Shown piece after piece: positions 1 to 8,188 of a DNA stretch of 34,239 bases (position 1 is the stretch's first letter; the number at the start of each line of letters is the position of its first letter). The notes beneath the pieces are model-generated. The model had not been told where the DNA came from. It did not search any database and saw nothing but the letters and a program-made list of their open reading frames with translations. Both the position numbers and the translations under genes were made by a program. Source of the DNA: Cupriavidus lacunae (GTDB lineage Bacteria; Pseudomonadota; Gammaproteobacteria; Burkholderiales; Burkholderiaceae); NCBI RefSeq assembly GCF_003353055.1, contig NZ_QKWJ01000080.1, positions 1-34,239 on the forward strand. The letters run 5' to 3'.

Positions 1-1
1 A

Positions 2-118
2 AAGGGCGAGAGGCTACGCGAGCGGATCGAGGAGCAACTCGCCGACGTCCAGAATAAGCCGCGTCTTGTCCGTTCATTCTTCGACGCTCCATCTGTCGCC
101 TATATTTCCGACTGCTGA
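2..118 (+). CDS. C-terminal end of an unidentified protein (partial)
   Basis: An open frame enters from the left edge and runs 38 codons to a TGA at 116-118. The residues look like real coding sequence: an amphipathic stretch rich in Arg, Glu and Leu, then a short tail ending in YISDC. It converges on the gabD operon, with the terminator hairpin at 135-158 in between. The family cannot be recognised from so short a tail. A regulator of the neighbouring operon is possible but unproven. Confidence 0.45.
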   Translation, partial: KGERLRERIEEQLADVQNKPRLVRSFFDAPSVAYISDC

Positions 119-134
119 GTAACATCGCATACAG

Positions 135-158
135 AAAAAAGCCGGCCATCGGGCCGGC
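135..158 (-). terminator. Rho-independent terminator of the gabD operon
   Basis: A GC-rich hairpin with 7-bp arms (GCCGGCC at 141-147, GGCCGGC at 152-158) and a 4-base loop is followed, on the minus strand, by six T residues (135-140). This is a textbook intrinsic terminator just past the gabD stop. On the plus strand the hairpin is followed only by a broken T stretch, so it may also stop the partial gene from the left, less efficiently. Confidence 0.85.
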
Positions 159-179
159 ATATTCTTTGGCGGGGCTCCG

Positions 180-1634
180 TTACGCCAGATCGAGGTGTAG
201 AGTCTGCACCTCAAGGAACTCCTCAATGCCGTGGTGCGAGCCCTCGCGGCCGAGCCCGGATTCCTTGACACCCCCGAACGGCGCAACCGCGGACGAGATA
301 ACACCGGTGTTCAGGCCCACCATGCCGTATTCCAATGCTTCAGCCACCCGGAACACGCGGTTCACATCGCGCGAGAACAGATAAGCGGCGAGGCCGTAAG
401 GGGTATCGTTGGCGCGCCGAATGACTTCGTCTTCGGTCTCGAAGCGGAACAAGGCGGCCACGGGTCCGAATGTTTCCTCGCTGGCCACCAGCATCCCGTC
501 GCGGGCATCGGTCAGGACAGTCGGCATAAAGAACTGAGAGCCTCGCTCGGAGAACTCGCCGCCCACAGCAACTCTAGCACCTTGCCTCAGCGCGTCCTCC
601 ACGTGGGTGACGACCTTTTTCACCGCCGATTCGTTAATCAAGGGGCCAATAGTTACTTCCTCTTCTGTACCAGCGCCAACACGCAGCTTCCGGACTTCTT
701 GAGCCAGGCGCTCGGTAAAGCGTTCGTAAATGCCGGACTGAACGTAAATGCGGTTCGCGCAGACGCAGGTTTGCCCGCTGTTCCGGAATTTGCTAGCCAT
801 CACGCCGGATACCGCCTGCTCCAGGTCGGCGTCGTCGAACACGACGACGGGAGCATTCCCGCCGAGTTCCATACTGACCCGCTTTACCGTGTCGGCGCAT
901 TGGCGCAGCAAGAGCTTGCCCACCGGGGTGGATCCGGTGAAAGTCAGCTTGCGGACAATGGGATTCGATGTGAGTTCGCCGCCGATCGCTTTGGGAAGGC
1001 CAGTTACGATATTGAGAACCCCGGCGGGGATTCCCGCCCGCTCTGCGAGTTCGGCAAGCGCGAGTGCTGAATAAGGAGTGAGTTCCGAAGGTTTAACCAC
1101 GACTGTGCAGCCTGCTGCGAGGGCGGGAGCCAGCTTCCGGGTAATCATCGCGTTGGGGAAATTCCAGGGCGTAATCGCCGCGCATACGCCGACAGGCGCC
1201 TTGCGGACAATGATCCGGCGGTTCGCCTGCGTGGCCGGGATGGTCTCGCCGTAGGCGCGGATGCCTTCCTCGGCGAACCACTGCACGAACGAGGCGCCGT
1301 AGAGGACTTCCCCGCGCGCTTCGGCCAATGGCTTGCCTTGCTCCAGGGTCATCAGCATCGCCAGGTCATCGGCGTGAGCCAGCATGAGGTCATGCCACTT
1401 GCGCAGCAGCGCGGCGCGCTGGTGCGTCGTCATCGCGCTCCATTCCGGCAAGGCGCGGTTCGCCGCCTCGATCGCCGCCCGGGTGTCGTCCGCATTGCAG
1501 TCGGGAATGCTACCCAGCGTGGCACCGGTTGCCGGGTTGACCACATCCAGCGTCTTGCCGGAGCGGGCAGCTTGCCAGTGGCCGTCGATATAGGCATGCT
1601 GGCGCAGCAGGTTTGTATCCTTCAGGAGATTCAT
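180..1634 (-). CDS. gabD: Succinate-semialdehyde dehydrogenase, NAD(P)+ (GabD type)
   Basis: Oxidises succinate semialdehyde to succinate in the cytoplasm, the last step of GABA-type degradation. The 484-residue product matches the usual family length (about 480). Visible aldehyde dehydrogenase marks are the PWNFP segment with Asn158, the SMELGGN motif with general base Glu256, and the SGQTC motif with catalytic Cys290. An in-frame ATG exists 30 codons upstream, but the start at 1634 is preferred because AGGA lies just before it and family homology begins there. It is the last gene of a minus-strand operon after the HAD hydrolase and aminotransferase, and ends at a strong terminator. Family assignment is firm. 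The exact semialdehyde substrate is inferred from the aminotransferase upstream; glutarate semialdehyde is an alternative. Confidence 0.9.
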   Translation of the reverse strand: MNLLKDTNLLRQHAYIDGHWQAARSGKTLDVVNPATGATLGSIPDCNADDTRAAIEAANRALPEWSAMTTHQRAALLRKWHDLMLAHADDLAMLMTLEQGKPLAEARGEVLYGASFVQWFAEEGIRAYGETIPATQANRRIIVRKAPVGVCAAITPWNFPNAMITRKLAPALAAGCTVVVKPSELTPYSALALAELAERAGIPAGVLNIVTGLPKAIGGELTSNPIVRKLTFTGSTPVGKLLLRQCADTVKRVSMELGGNAPVVVFDDADLEQAVSGVMASKFRNSGQTCVCANRIYVQSGIYERFTERLAQEVRKLRVGAGTEEEVTIGPLINESAVKKVVTHVEDALRQGARVAVGGEFSERGSQFFMPTVLTDARDGMLVASEETFGPVAALFRFETEDEVIRRANDTPYGLAAYLFSRDVNRVFRVAEALEYGMVGLNTGVISSAVAPFGGVKESGLGREGSHHGIEEFLEVQTLHLDLA

Positions 1635-1744
1635 GTCTAGTTTCCTGCGAAACGGCCGGGTGACAAACATGCGCGCCGCGTGAGCGCGTGGGCGCTTTGC
1701 ATGCAGCGCCGGCGGGAGTATCAATGGGAGATGGGTGCCAAGAC

Positions 1745-1764
1745 CCCGCCGCCTATGCGGCGGG
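1745..1764. terminator. Intercistronic GC hairpin between the HAD gene and gabD
   Basis: CCCGCCGC at 1745-1752 pairs perfectly with GCGGCGGG at 1757-1764 around a 4-base loop. It lies in the 145-base gap between two genes of the same operon. There is no T tract, so it is more likely an mRNA processing or stability element, or a partial attenuator, than a full terminator. Confidence 0.45.
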
Positions 1765-1779
1765 ATTCAGTGGGGTGGC

Positions 1780-2511
1780 TCAGGTCTTCAATTCTTCTTG
1801 GTGCGCCCGGGCCAGCGCAATCATGCTCTCGAAGCGGAAGTCATACTTGGGCGTTCCCGGGGGAGGCATGGTGGCGCCCCAACCCTTGTCCGCGTGCCGG
1901 CGGTCGATCCATGCCGAGGCGAGACCGAAGCCGTTTGCCGGGGCGTGATCATGGAACAGGCTCTGGGCGGTGTGCAGAATATCGTCCTTCTCCAGGCCGA
2001 AGTCTTGCTTCAGGCGTCCCAGCATATATTCGAAGTTGCGGGGGCTCGGCTTGTAGGCTCCGACGTCCTGCGCGGTGTAAATCGCGTCGAATTCCACGCC
2101 GAGACGGGCATTGCTGCCGCGGAACGAAAGGCGATCAATGTTCGACAGGATGACCAGCTTGTAGTGTTGCTTGAGATAGCGCAGCGCTTCGACCGTATCG
2201 GGGAAAGCGGGCCAGTCGGGCACGGAGGCACCGAACGTGTTGGCTTCCTCATCGGTTACGCCGACGTTCCACTCATTGGCGAGCCGGCGGTAGACGACGC
2301 TCAGCAGCACAGAATAGGCGAGGCTCGGCGTCAGGACTTCTTGGTCAGCCTCATGCCTAGCATAGATTTCGAGAATCTCGTCACGCCTTTTCCCGGCGTA
2401 TCCGGCCTTTTCGATCAGTGGCTGCAGGGCGTTGTAGATGCCGGTTTCCCAATCGATGAGGGTGCCGTAGCAGTCGAAGGTCAATACTTTGAAGTCTGTC
2501 AGTTTCATCAT
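1780..2511 (-). CDS. HAD-superfamily hydrolase, haloacid dehalogenase type II-like
   Basis: A cytoplasmic HAD hydrolase of 243 residues. Motif I is FDCYGT with nucleophile Asp13 (hydrolysing C-halogen or phosphoester bonds in the family). Motif II is the ILSN segment, motif III is the Lys in YKPSP, and an acidic motif IV lies near FHDHAP. The DCYGT form is typical of type II (S)-2-haloacid dehalogenases, but many such proteins are phosphatases or uncharacterised. AGGAG precedes tandem ATG codons at 2511 and 2508. The gene starts 8 bases after the aminotransferase stop, so the two are probably translationally coupled. Its role in an amino-acid operon is unclear; metabolite repair is one possibility. 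Confidence 0.8.
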   Translation of the reverse strand: MMKLTDFKVLTFDCYGTLIDWETGIYNALQPLIEKAGYAGKRRDEILEIYARHEADQEVLTPSLAYSVLLSVVYRRLANEWNVGVTDEEANTFGASVPDWPAFPDTVEALRYLKQHYKLVILSNIDRLSFRGSNARLGVEFDAIYTAQDVGAYKPSPRNFEYMLGRLKQDFGLEKDDILHTAQSLFHDHAPANGFGLASAWIDRRHADKGWGATMPPPGTPKYDFRFESMIALARAHQEELKT

Positions 2512-2519
2512 CGCTCCTT

Positions 2520-3884
2520 TTAAAATGTCTCTGCGACTGCTTTGTCGAGGGAAAATCGCAGAATTTGAATTAACGAATCCACATCGGCTCTGGTGTAGTT
2601 CAGAGCCGGCGCGAAGCCGAGAATGTCGTCGGAGAAGGCGCGGAACACGAGCCCCTCTTCCAGCGCGTGCTCCAGGACACGCTCACCAAGTCGTTTGCTC
2701 TTTCGTGGCTTTCGCTTGCTTTCTTTGTCATCGACGAGTTCAACGGCGGCAAGGAGGCCTCGACCACGAACTTCCCCGACATACGGAAGCTCCTCGAGCG
2801 TTCCGAGTTGCTCAAGGAAGTACTGTCCGACCGATGCTCCGTTCTCGAGGAGTCCTCCATCGAGATACAGATCAAGCGCCGCATTTGCGACCGCCGCGCT
2901 TACCGGGTGGCCAGCATAAGTCTGGCCATGGCCAAATACAGCGCCGTCGTCGCCGGCGTCTGCAATCGCTTGGTAGATCTTTTCACTGATCAGGGTCGCG
3001 CTCATCGGTATGTAGCCCGAGGTGAGGCCTTTGGCCACGGTCATCACGTCCGGACTGACGCCTTCGCTTTCGCAGGCAAACAATGGTCCGGTACGGCCAA
3101 AGCCGGTAATGACTTCGTCGACGATCAGAAGGATTCCGAAACGGTCACAAGCCTCACGCATGGCACGCAGGAAACCGGCCGGTGGCACGATAACGCCGCC
3201 GGAGCCCTGGATTGGCTCGCAAATGAAGGCGGCTACGCGGTGGGCACCGATTTCTCCCACCTTCGCTTCAAGCGCATGGACAGTGCTTTCCAGCACCGCA
3301 TTTTGGTCCGGGCCATCAGGGTGCCGGTACGGATACGGCGAGGGAATGTGATGCTGCTGCGGGCCCGGCACGTCAAAGTGGCGATGAAACGCCGGAAGGG
3401 CGGTGAGCCCGCTGCCGGTGCTCGACGAACCGTGGTACCCGCGTTGTAAGCCAATGAAGTGCTTTTTTTCAGGTTGGCCCGTAGCGTTGAAGTAATAGCG
3501 CACGACACGAACGGCGGTATCGATCGCATCCGAGCCGCCCTGGCCGAAAAGCACGCGGGTCAAGCCCTCGGGAGCGAGCTCTGCGAGACGCGATGCCAGT
3601 CGCACCGCCGGTTCGTTTGCGAAGTGGAAGTAGCCCGTCCCATAGGACAACTTCTGCAGTTGTCGTGTGGCAGCGTCGATGAGGGATTGCTGGCCGTAGC
3701 CAGCATTCACACACCATAGCCCCGAAAACGAATCCTGGACGCGGCGGCCATCCGTGTCGATAAGATGGATGCCCTCAGCGCTCGCCCAGATGCGTGCGCC
3801 TTTTGATTCATGCTGGCGTAGGGAAACCACGGGATGAACCCAGTGCAGTTTGTCCTGTTCGACCAAGGAGGGTGTATCGATCAT
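2520..3884 (-). CDS. Class III omega-aminotransferase (PLP-dependent)
   Basis: Transfers an amino group from an omega-amino acid or amine to pyruvate or 2-oxoglutarate, giving a semialdehyde for GabD. Its 454 residues are normal for the omega-amino acid:pyruvate family. The IVDEVITGFGRTG motif carries the PLP-ring Asp256, and AKGLTSGYIP carries the Schiff-base Lys285. The usual GSEA phosphate-site motif is GSDA here. ACGGAG lies upstream of the ATG at 3884. The gene sits 24 bases after the FAD dehydrogenase and just before the HAD gene. GABA, beta-alanine or putrescine-derived substrates are all possible; the sequence does not decide between them. Confidence 0.88.
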   Translation of the reverse strand: MIDTPSLVEQDKLHWVHPVVSLRQHESKGARIWASAEGIHLIDTDGRRVQDSFSGLWCVNAGYGQQSLIDAATRQLQKLSYGTGYFHFANEPAVRLASRLAELAPEGLTRVLFGQGGSDAIDTAVRVVRYYFNATGQPEKKHFIGLQRGYHGSSSTGSGLTALPAFHRHFDVPGPQQHHIPSPYPYRHPDGPDQNAVLESTVHALEAKVGEIGAHRVAAFICEPIQGSGGVIVPPAGFLRAMREACDRFGILLIVDEVITGFGRTGPLFACESEGVSPDVMTVAKGLTSGYIPMSATLISEKIYQAIADAGDDGAVFGHGQTYAGHPVSAAVANAALDLYLDGGLLENGASVGQYFLEQLGTLEELPYVGEVRGRGLLAAVELVDDKESKRKPRKSKRLGERVLEHALEEGLVFRAFSDDILGFAPALNYTRADVDSLIQILRFSLDKAVAETF

Positions 3885-3908
3885 GCGAAGCTCCGTGGGT
3901 GCCTGATT

Positions 3909-5339
3909 TCAGGCGGCGGAAGGAAGCTCAGGAAGAACCTTGCCGGGATTGAGCAGATTGAGCGGGTCCAGCGCCTGCTTGACGCGCCAGCCAATTTCAA
4001 GCTCGACCTGACTGCGCACGTTCAGCAGTTCGTCGCGCTTGGCCGTACCGACGCCGTGCTCGGCCGAAATCGAGCCCTGGAGATCCATTGCCGCCTGGTC
4101 GACGATCCGGGTAATGCTGTCGCCATGCCGGTTCAGGTACGACTCGGGCGTCATGTTGCCCGGACGGAGCGGGTTGAAATGGACGTTGCCATCTCCCACG
4201 TGCCCGTAGACGACCATACGCGTCTCTGGGGCTGCCGCCAGAACCTTCGCGGAAGTCTCACGAATGAAGGCAGGAATGCTTGAGAGCGGCACAGAAACGT
4301 CGCACCGCACGCTGCCGCGCGTTCTTGTCTGGGCATCCGAGATTTCTTCGCGAATGAGCCAGAAATCTGCTACCTGCTTTTCATTCGCTGCAATGGCGGC
4401 ATCCGAGATCAGACCTCTTTCGGCAGCTTCGCTGAGCGTTGTCACGAAGATCGCATCGGCATCTTCCTGGGTGGCGGTCGATGACATCTCGACAAGGACA
4501 TGCCATGGATGTAAGGTCATCAGGGGAGAGTGCTGACGGCCGAGATGCGATAGCACCAAGGTCATGGCATCCTCGGAAATCAGTTCGAACGCTGTCACAT
4601 CGGTTCCCAGCCGCTGCCGTAGCAAGCCGAACGTCTGAAGGGCGGCGTCAGCGGTTTCCACCCCAAGCAGCGCCACGCAGACCGCGCGGGGGCGGGGGAA
4701 AAGCTTAAGGACAGCCGCAGTAATGATGCCGAGGGTGCCTTCGGAGCCGATGAACAAATGCTTTAGGTCATATCCCGCGTTGTCCTTGCGCAGGGCTCTG
4801 AGACCGTTCCATACCTTGCCATTGGGCAGAACCACTTCTAGGCCCAAAACCAGATCGCGCATGTTTCCATATCGCAGTACCGCGGTGCCACCTGCATTCG
4901 TCGAGAGATTTCCGCCGATCTGGCAACTGCCTTCGGAGCCTATCCGGAGCGGGAACAGCGTTCCGGCCTCTTCAGCGGTCGTTCGCGCGGCGATAAGGGT
5001 GACGCCGGCTTCCACGACCATGGTGGCATTGAGCTCGTCGATATGCCGGATATGGTTTAGGCGGGTCAGAGCCAACACGACTGCCTTGCCACTTGTATCC
5101 GGTACGCTGCCGCCCAGCAGCGATGTGTTGCCCCCCTGCGGAACAACGGGAATCCCGTTCTCGTAGCAGTACGTCATGACAGCACTGACCTCCTCAGTGC
5201 AGCCTGGGCGTACGACAGCCAGCGCTTGTCCGCGGAAGACGCCGCGATAGTCCGTCACATAGGCCAGTGTGTCGTCCCCAAGCAGCACGTTTGCTGCGCC
5301 GACAATTGCAACGAGATGAGATACATGTTGGTCTGACAT
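3909..5339 (-). CDS. FAD-linked 2-hydroxyacid dehydrogenase (GlcD / D-2-hydroxyglutarate dehydrogenase family)
   Basis: A 476-residue flavoprotein of the vanillyl-alcohol-oxidase fold. The N-terminal FAD (PCMH-type) domain shows PQGGNTSLLGG, a pyrophosphate-binding loop, and GSEGTLGII. The C-terminal FAD-oxidase domain shows YGHVGDGNVHFN and the SAEHGVG motif typical of D-2-hydroxyglutarate and D-lactate dehydrogenases. It oxidises a D-2-hydroxyacid to the 2-oxoacid and passes electrons to a carrier. GGAG lies before the ATG at 5339. It is the first gene of the four-gene operon. One inference is that it regenerates the 2-oxoglutarate consumed by the aminotransferase downstream. Glycolate oxidase subunit D is less likely because no GlcE or GlcF gene is adjacent. 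Confidence 0.85.
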   Translation of the reverse strand: MSDQHVSHLVAIVGAANVLLGDDTLAYVTDYRGVFRGQALAVVRPGCTEEVSAVMTYCYENGIPVVPQGGNTSLLGGSVPDTSGKAVVLALTRLNHIRHIDELNATMVVEAGVTLIAARTTAEEAGTLFPLRIGSEGSCQIGGNLSTNAGGTAVLRYGNMRDLVLGLEVVLPNGKVWNGLRALRKDNAGYDLKHLFIGSEGTLGIITAAVLKLFPRPRAVCVALLGVETADAALQTFGLLRQRLGTDVTAFELISEDAMTLVLSHLGRQHSPLMTLHPWHVLVEMSSTATQEDADAIFVTTLSEAAERGLISDAAIAANEKQVADFWLIREEISDAQTRTRGSVRCDVSVPLSSIPAFIRETSAKVLAAAPETRMVVYGHVGDGNVHFNPLRPGNMTPESYLNRHGDSITRIVDQAAMDLQGSISAEHGVGTAKRDELLNVRSQVELEIGWRVKQALDPLNLLNPGKVLPELPSAA

Positions 5340-5448
5340 ACGCGCTCCGACGCTGAAGAGTTTCCTTTAGCCGGGGAACGGAGGCTTTCGCTCGTTGTCC
5401 AGGCACAGTCGAAGCATATGAGCCAATGGCGCGCTGGAATATCTACGT

Positions 5449-5478
5449 TACATAGGAATTTGCAGTGCCCTTTTCCAA
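5449..5478 (-). promoter_or_regulatory. Possible sigma-70 promoter of the aminotransferase/gabD operon
   Basis: Reading the minus strand, TTGGAA (5473-5478) and TATGTA (5449-5454) are separated by 18 bases, about 110 bases upstream of the first gene. Both boxes are imperfect and no operator is obvious, so this is a weak prediction. The rest of 5340-5674 shows no gene or repeat that I can identify. Confidence 0.3.
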
Positions 5479-5674
5479 TGCGATGATCACTAAGCGGCTC
5501 TGATGCCTGCCCATGAATTGGAGCTACCGTTCACCAAGAATGGGGGAGGTGCGTAAAGCACTTTTATATGGAACGTGGCGGGTGCACGTGTGGATTTCCT
5601 ACGCAACCTACATATCCGATCCTCATGGCGGGTTCTACCATGGACATTCGATTGTTGGTTCAGTAGGTTGGGTC

Positions 5675-6034
5675 ATGGTTTCGACGTCTCGATCCCGGAA
5701 GGAAGCACTCCTCGATTTGCTGCAGGAGGTGAACTGCTGCTCCCACGGCCTCGAACTGGAGGCCAGGACCGCAATCCGTGTCAATCGTGGCAACTCCGGC
5801 TACCGGGATGTCCTGTATGGCTTGCTCAACGAACGGCTTCGGTCCAAAGCAGCGCGTGAGCGCGTGGTTGGATACGCTTGTGCGTCGGTGCTTGGCGTCA
5901 GTATGGATCCGCCCTTTGACATGCTTCGACATGTCGAAGGCGAAGATGGCTTTGCACTCCGGGTGCTGTTCTGGACGGCTCAACGGAGGATGGGTGCCTC
6001 GGCTCCCCGTGCGCGCGCTTGGGAACGCGCGTAG
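5675..6034 (+). CDS. Small protein of unknown function, paralogue of the 14338 protein
   Basis: A 119-residue protein of no family I recognise. The open frame extends upstream to 5513, but the ATG at 5675 is preferred because similarity to the second protein in this window begins just after it and AGG lies upstream. The core aligns with residues about 15-110 of the product starting at 14338 with one or two small gaps. Shared positions include the EV pair near residue 18, a CASVLG/SASQFG stretch, and an almost identical block of the form RVL(F/Y)WTA(Q/V)RRM near residue 96. No signal peptide or membrane segment is seen. It stands alone, divergent from the gabD operon. The paralogy argues that it is a real gene. 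Confidence 0.55.
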   Translation: MVSTSRSRKEALLDLLQEVNCCSHGLELEARTAIRVNRGNSGYRDVLYGLLNERLRSKAARERVVGYACASVLGVSMDPPFDMLRHVEGEDGFALRVLFWTAQRRMGASAPRARAWERA

Positions 6035-6704
6035 CGTCCCATCCAGGTTTTTTCAGCAGGTACGAAGCGGGCACTGAACTACTTCCGCTCTCAAGAGCGA
6101 CTTCAGGAATGACGATGACGTCTTTACCCACACCCCAGTATTCAGGCCACGTTGAAGTAGCGCCGCAGGCGCCGGGAGAAGAAAAGGCATGCACGGACGC
6201 GGCCTACGCATCGCTGAGCAGCAGGCTTCCGAAGAGACCGACAATGGCCCTCATGGAAAATTCCGGGAATCGGCCGGACGTCGCAACCGTGGCGATTCTG
6301 GGTTACAACTGACGGCGGAGCTCTTGGTGGAAGCCGGCCCGGGAGCGTTACGACGATAGCCTTGGAATGCAGGTTAGTCGCACAATCAGTACTGTTGAGG
6401 TAGTCGCGCTACGAGCGTGCGATTTGTGAACGTTCCTTCTTTCATCTATCGCCGTGAACCGTGCAGACGCCCTCGCTGATCGCGAGGTATTGCCGGGAGG
6501 GGAGTGCAGTGCTTCCATGACAATCTCTTTTCTTACGAAGGGAGACCAAGTCTGCATGTCCTCACATGGTCGCTGCCCGACCCGTGACTCGGTCATCCGC
6601 TAACGAGGGGCTCAATGTCCAATGACAGTGGCGTTGCAGTCAAATGATCCTGCCCGAAGTGGGATTCCTCCGGCGGCCCCAGTCCAGCGTGTGAATCCAT
6701 CCGC
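6035..6704. other. Gap with no convincing gene
   Basis: About 670 bases between the small protein and the Bug operon. Several short frames exist on both strands but none has a good ribosome site together with recognisable residues. No T-tracted hairpin or inverted repeat was noticed. It may hold decayed coding DNA: competing short frames around 5900-6240 on the minus strand resemble a once-continuous protein broken by frameshifts, but I cannot name it. Confidence 0.4.
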
Positions 6705-7076
6705 TCACGCCCAAGTCAGTGTTGCCTCCTTAAAGAGGTGGCCGGACATGAGGTAGTCGCCATGTTCGATGGCAGGCTCTTCCAGTTTGCGCAGCGTATC
6801 CTCAGACAGCGCGGCCATGTCGAACCTGCAGTAGAGGTAGCGCTGCCTGAATGGGGGTTTCTCCATGCCCAGGCCACGCACCAGTGCTTCCGGGGATGCA
6901 ACCGAGACATGCTCGACGGCGCGATACTGGACGTCGACACTGTGTTGCCGGCCGAGGTGCTCCAGGTCAATCGCGTCCTGCCAAGCGGTCTCGTAGTCAA
7001 ACTCAACCATTCCCGCAGCGCGACCACAAATGTGTTTCACCGCGCTGGCCCGGTCGCGTGCGGTATAAGCGCTCAT
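6705..7076 (-). CDS. Conserved-looking hypothetical protein in the Bug operon
   Basis: A 123-residue soluble protein with balanced composition, no signal peptide and no membrane segment. The C-terminal half has a segment reading RQRYLYCRFDMAAL and a tail with several acidic helices. The domain is not recognised. It begins 20 bases after the Bug gene stop with only a weak GGA upstream, consistent with coupled translation as the last gene of the operon. The position suggests a role in processing the substrate imported by the upstream porin, Bug protein and transporter, such as an isomerase or muconolactone-isomerase-like small enzyme, but this is a guess from context only. Confidence 0.6.
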   Translation of the reverse strand: MSAYTARDRASAVKHICGRAAGMVEFDYETAWQDAIDLEHLGRQHSVDVQYRAVEHVSVASPEALVRGLGMEKPPFRQRYLYCRFDMAALSEDTLRKLEEPAIEHGDYLMSGHLFKEATLTWA

Positions 7077-7096
7077 CGTAGCTGTCCGAGTGCCGC

Positions 7097-8062
7097 TCAG
7101 TCGAGCTTGATATTTGCTTCCCTGATCAGGGTGCTGAATCTGGCCTTCTCCTGCCTGATGTATGTGGTGAAGTCCGCCGGCTGGGACGCCGTGGCGCTGA
7201 ATCCATACTCGCCCAATACCTTGACCGTTTTTTCCGAAGCCAATGCCTTTGCGACTTCATTCCGAATGCGTTGAGTCAATTCAGCGGGCATTCTCGCCGG
7301 TCCCCACAAGCCGTACCAGGAAACCATCTCGAAGCCGGTCAGTCCCGACTCCGCAACTGTCGGAACGTCCGGCAACACGGCAATGCGCTTCGCACTGGTG
7401 ACGGCGAGCGGCTTCAGCTTTCCGCTCTTTACATGGGGCAACGTCGATGGCAGGGCATCCACCATGGCATTGATGTGCCCCCCCATCACTTCCGTCAACG
7501 CCGGAGCGGTACCCTTGTAAGGAATGATCTCAAACTGGAGCTTGCTTTCGTGCTTGATCGCTTCTTCGGCAAGGTGGCTTGCCGAGCCCACTGCCGAGGT
7601 TCCAAAAGTGTACTTTCCGGGCTCCTTCCGGATGGCAGCCATGAACTCTTTCAGATCCCTGGCAGGAACCCCCGGATGCGCTGTCACTAGCATCGGGACG
7701 CTACCAAGTTGCGTAATTGCCGTGAAGTCCTTCTCTATGTCATAGGTTTTTGAACTCATCAGCATCGGCGTGGCCACGAAGGTCGATGCCTGCACAAGTA
7801 GGGTGTATCCGTCCGGCGCCGAGGTCGCTACCAACTTGCTGCCCAGCGTTCCACTGGCTCCAGGTCGGTTATCGACAATGAATTGCTGGCCGAGGTTTTC
7901 GCTCAGGCGTTGCGCAACAACCCGTGTGACAGCGTCCACTGTTCCACCTGCGGGATACGGTACAACGATTCTGACGGGCTTGTTGGGGTAAGTCTGGCCA
8001 AAAGCCAGCGTGGCGACAAGACCAAAGCTTGCGGCCAGCAACGCTCTCAAGATACCTCTCAT
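7097..8062 (-). CDS. Bug/TctC-family periplasmic substrate-binding protein
   Basis: A 321-residue secreted solute receptor. The first 23 residues form a signal peptide (Met-Arg, a hydrophobic core rich in Leu and Ala, cleavage after AFGQ). The mature start YPNKPVRIVVPYPAGG is the hallmark of the Bug family, which is greatly expanded in Burkholderiaceae and binds carboxylates and other small anions. The ATG at 8062 is chosen over one nine codons upstream because GGGAGA lies before it and the signal peptide starts there. No TctA/TctB membrane genes are adjacent, which is common for orphan Bug proteins. It probably binds the substrate or inducer of this operon. Confidence 0.93.
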   Translation of the reverse strand: MRGILRALLAASFGLVATLAFGQTYPNKPVRIVVPYPAGGTVDAVTRVVAQRLSENLGQQFIVDNRPGASGTLGSKLVATSAPDGYTLLVQASTFVATPMLMSSKTYDIEKDFTAITQLGSVPMLVTAHPGVPARDLKEFMAAIRKEPGKYTFGTSAVGSASHLAEEAIKHESKLQFEIIPYKGTAPALTEVMGGHINAMVDALPSTLPHVKSGKLKPLAVTSAKRIAVLPDVPTVAESGLTGFEMVSWYGLWGPARMPAELTQRIRNEVAKALASEKTVKVLGEYGFSATASQPADFTTYIRQEKARFSTLIREANIKLD

Positions 8063-8152
8063 TGTCGTCTCCCGATATTGACTTTGCATGCTTGCCGCTC
8101 TGCCTCGATTGGCGAGCGGCCAAGGAATGGATTCTGCCTTTGCTGCCTTCGC

Positions 8153-8188
8153 CTGAGCCGGCGATAAACAGGTATAGCGCCGACTCAG
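8153..8188 (-). other. Stem-loop between the porin and Bug genes
   Basis: An 11-bp imperfect inverted repeat (arms 8153-8163 and 8178-8188) overlaps the porin stop codon, with a 14-base loop. On the minus-strand transcript the single mismatch becomes a G-U pair. There is no T tract. It may protect the porin message or lower expression of the downstream Bug gene. Confidence 0.4.

Noticed and set aside
231..1070. 279-residue plus-strand frame over gabD
   Set aside because: Shadow of an aldehyde dehydrogenase with intact catalytic Cys and Glu.
1735..2523. 262-residue plus-strand frame over the HAD gene
   Set aside because: Shadow of a gene with DCYGT and other HAD motifs.
2667..3449. 260-residue plus-strand frame over the aminotransferase
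   Set aside because: High-GC antisense shadow; the opposite strand has PLP and substrate motifs.
6348..6596. 82-residue minus-strand frame
   Set aside because: Composition rich in Ser, Arg and Thr, weak start context, and no recognisable motif.
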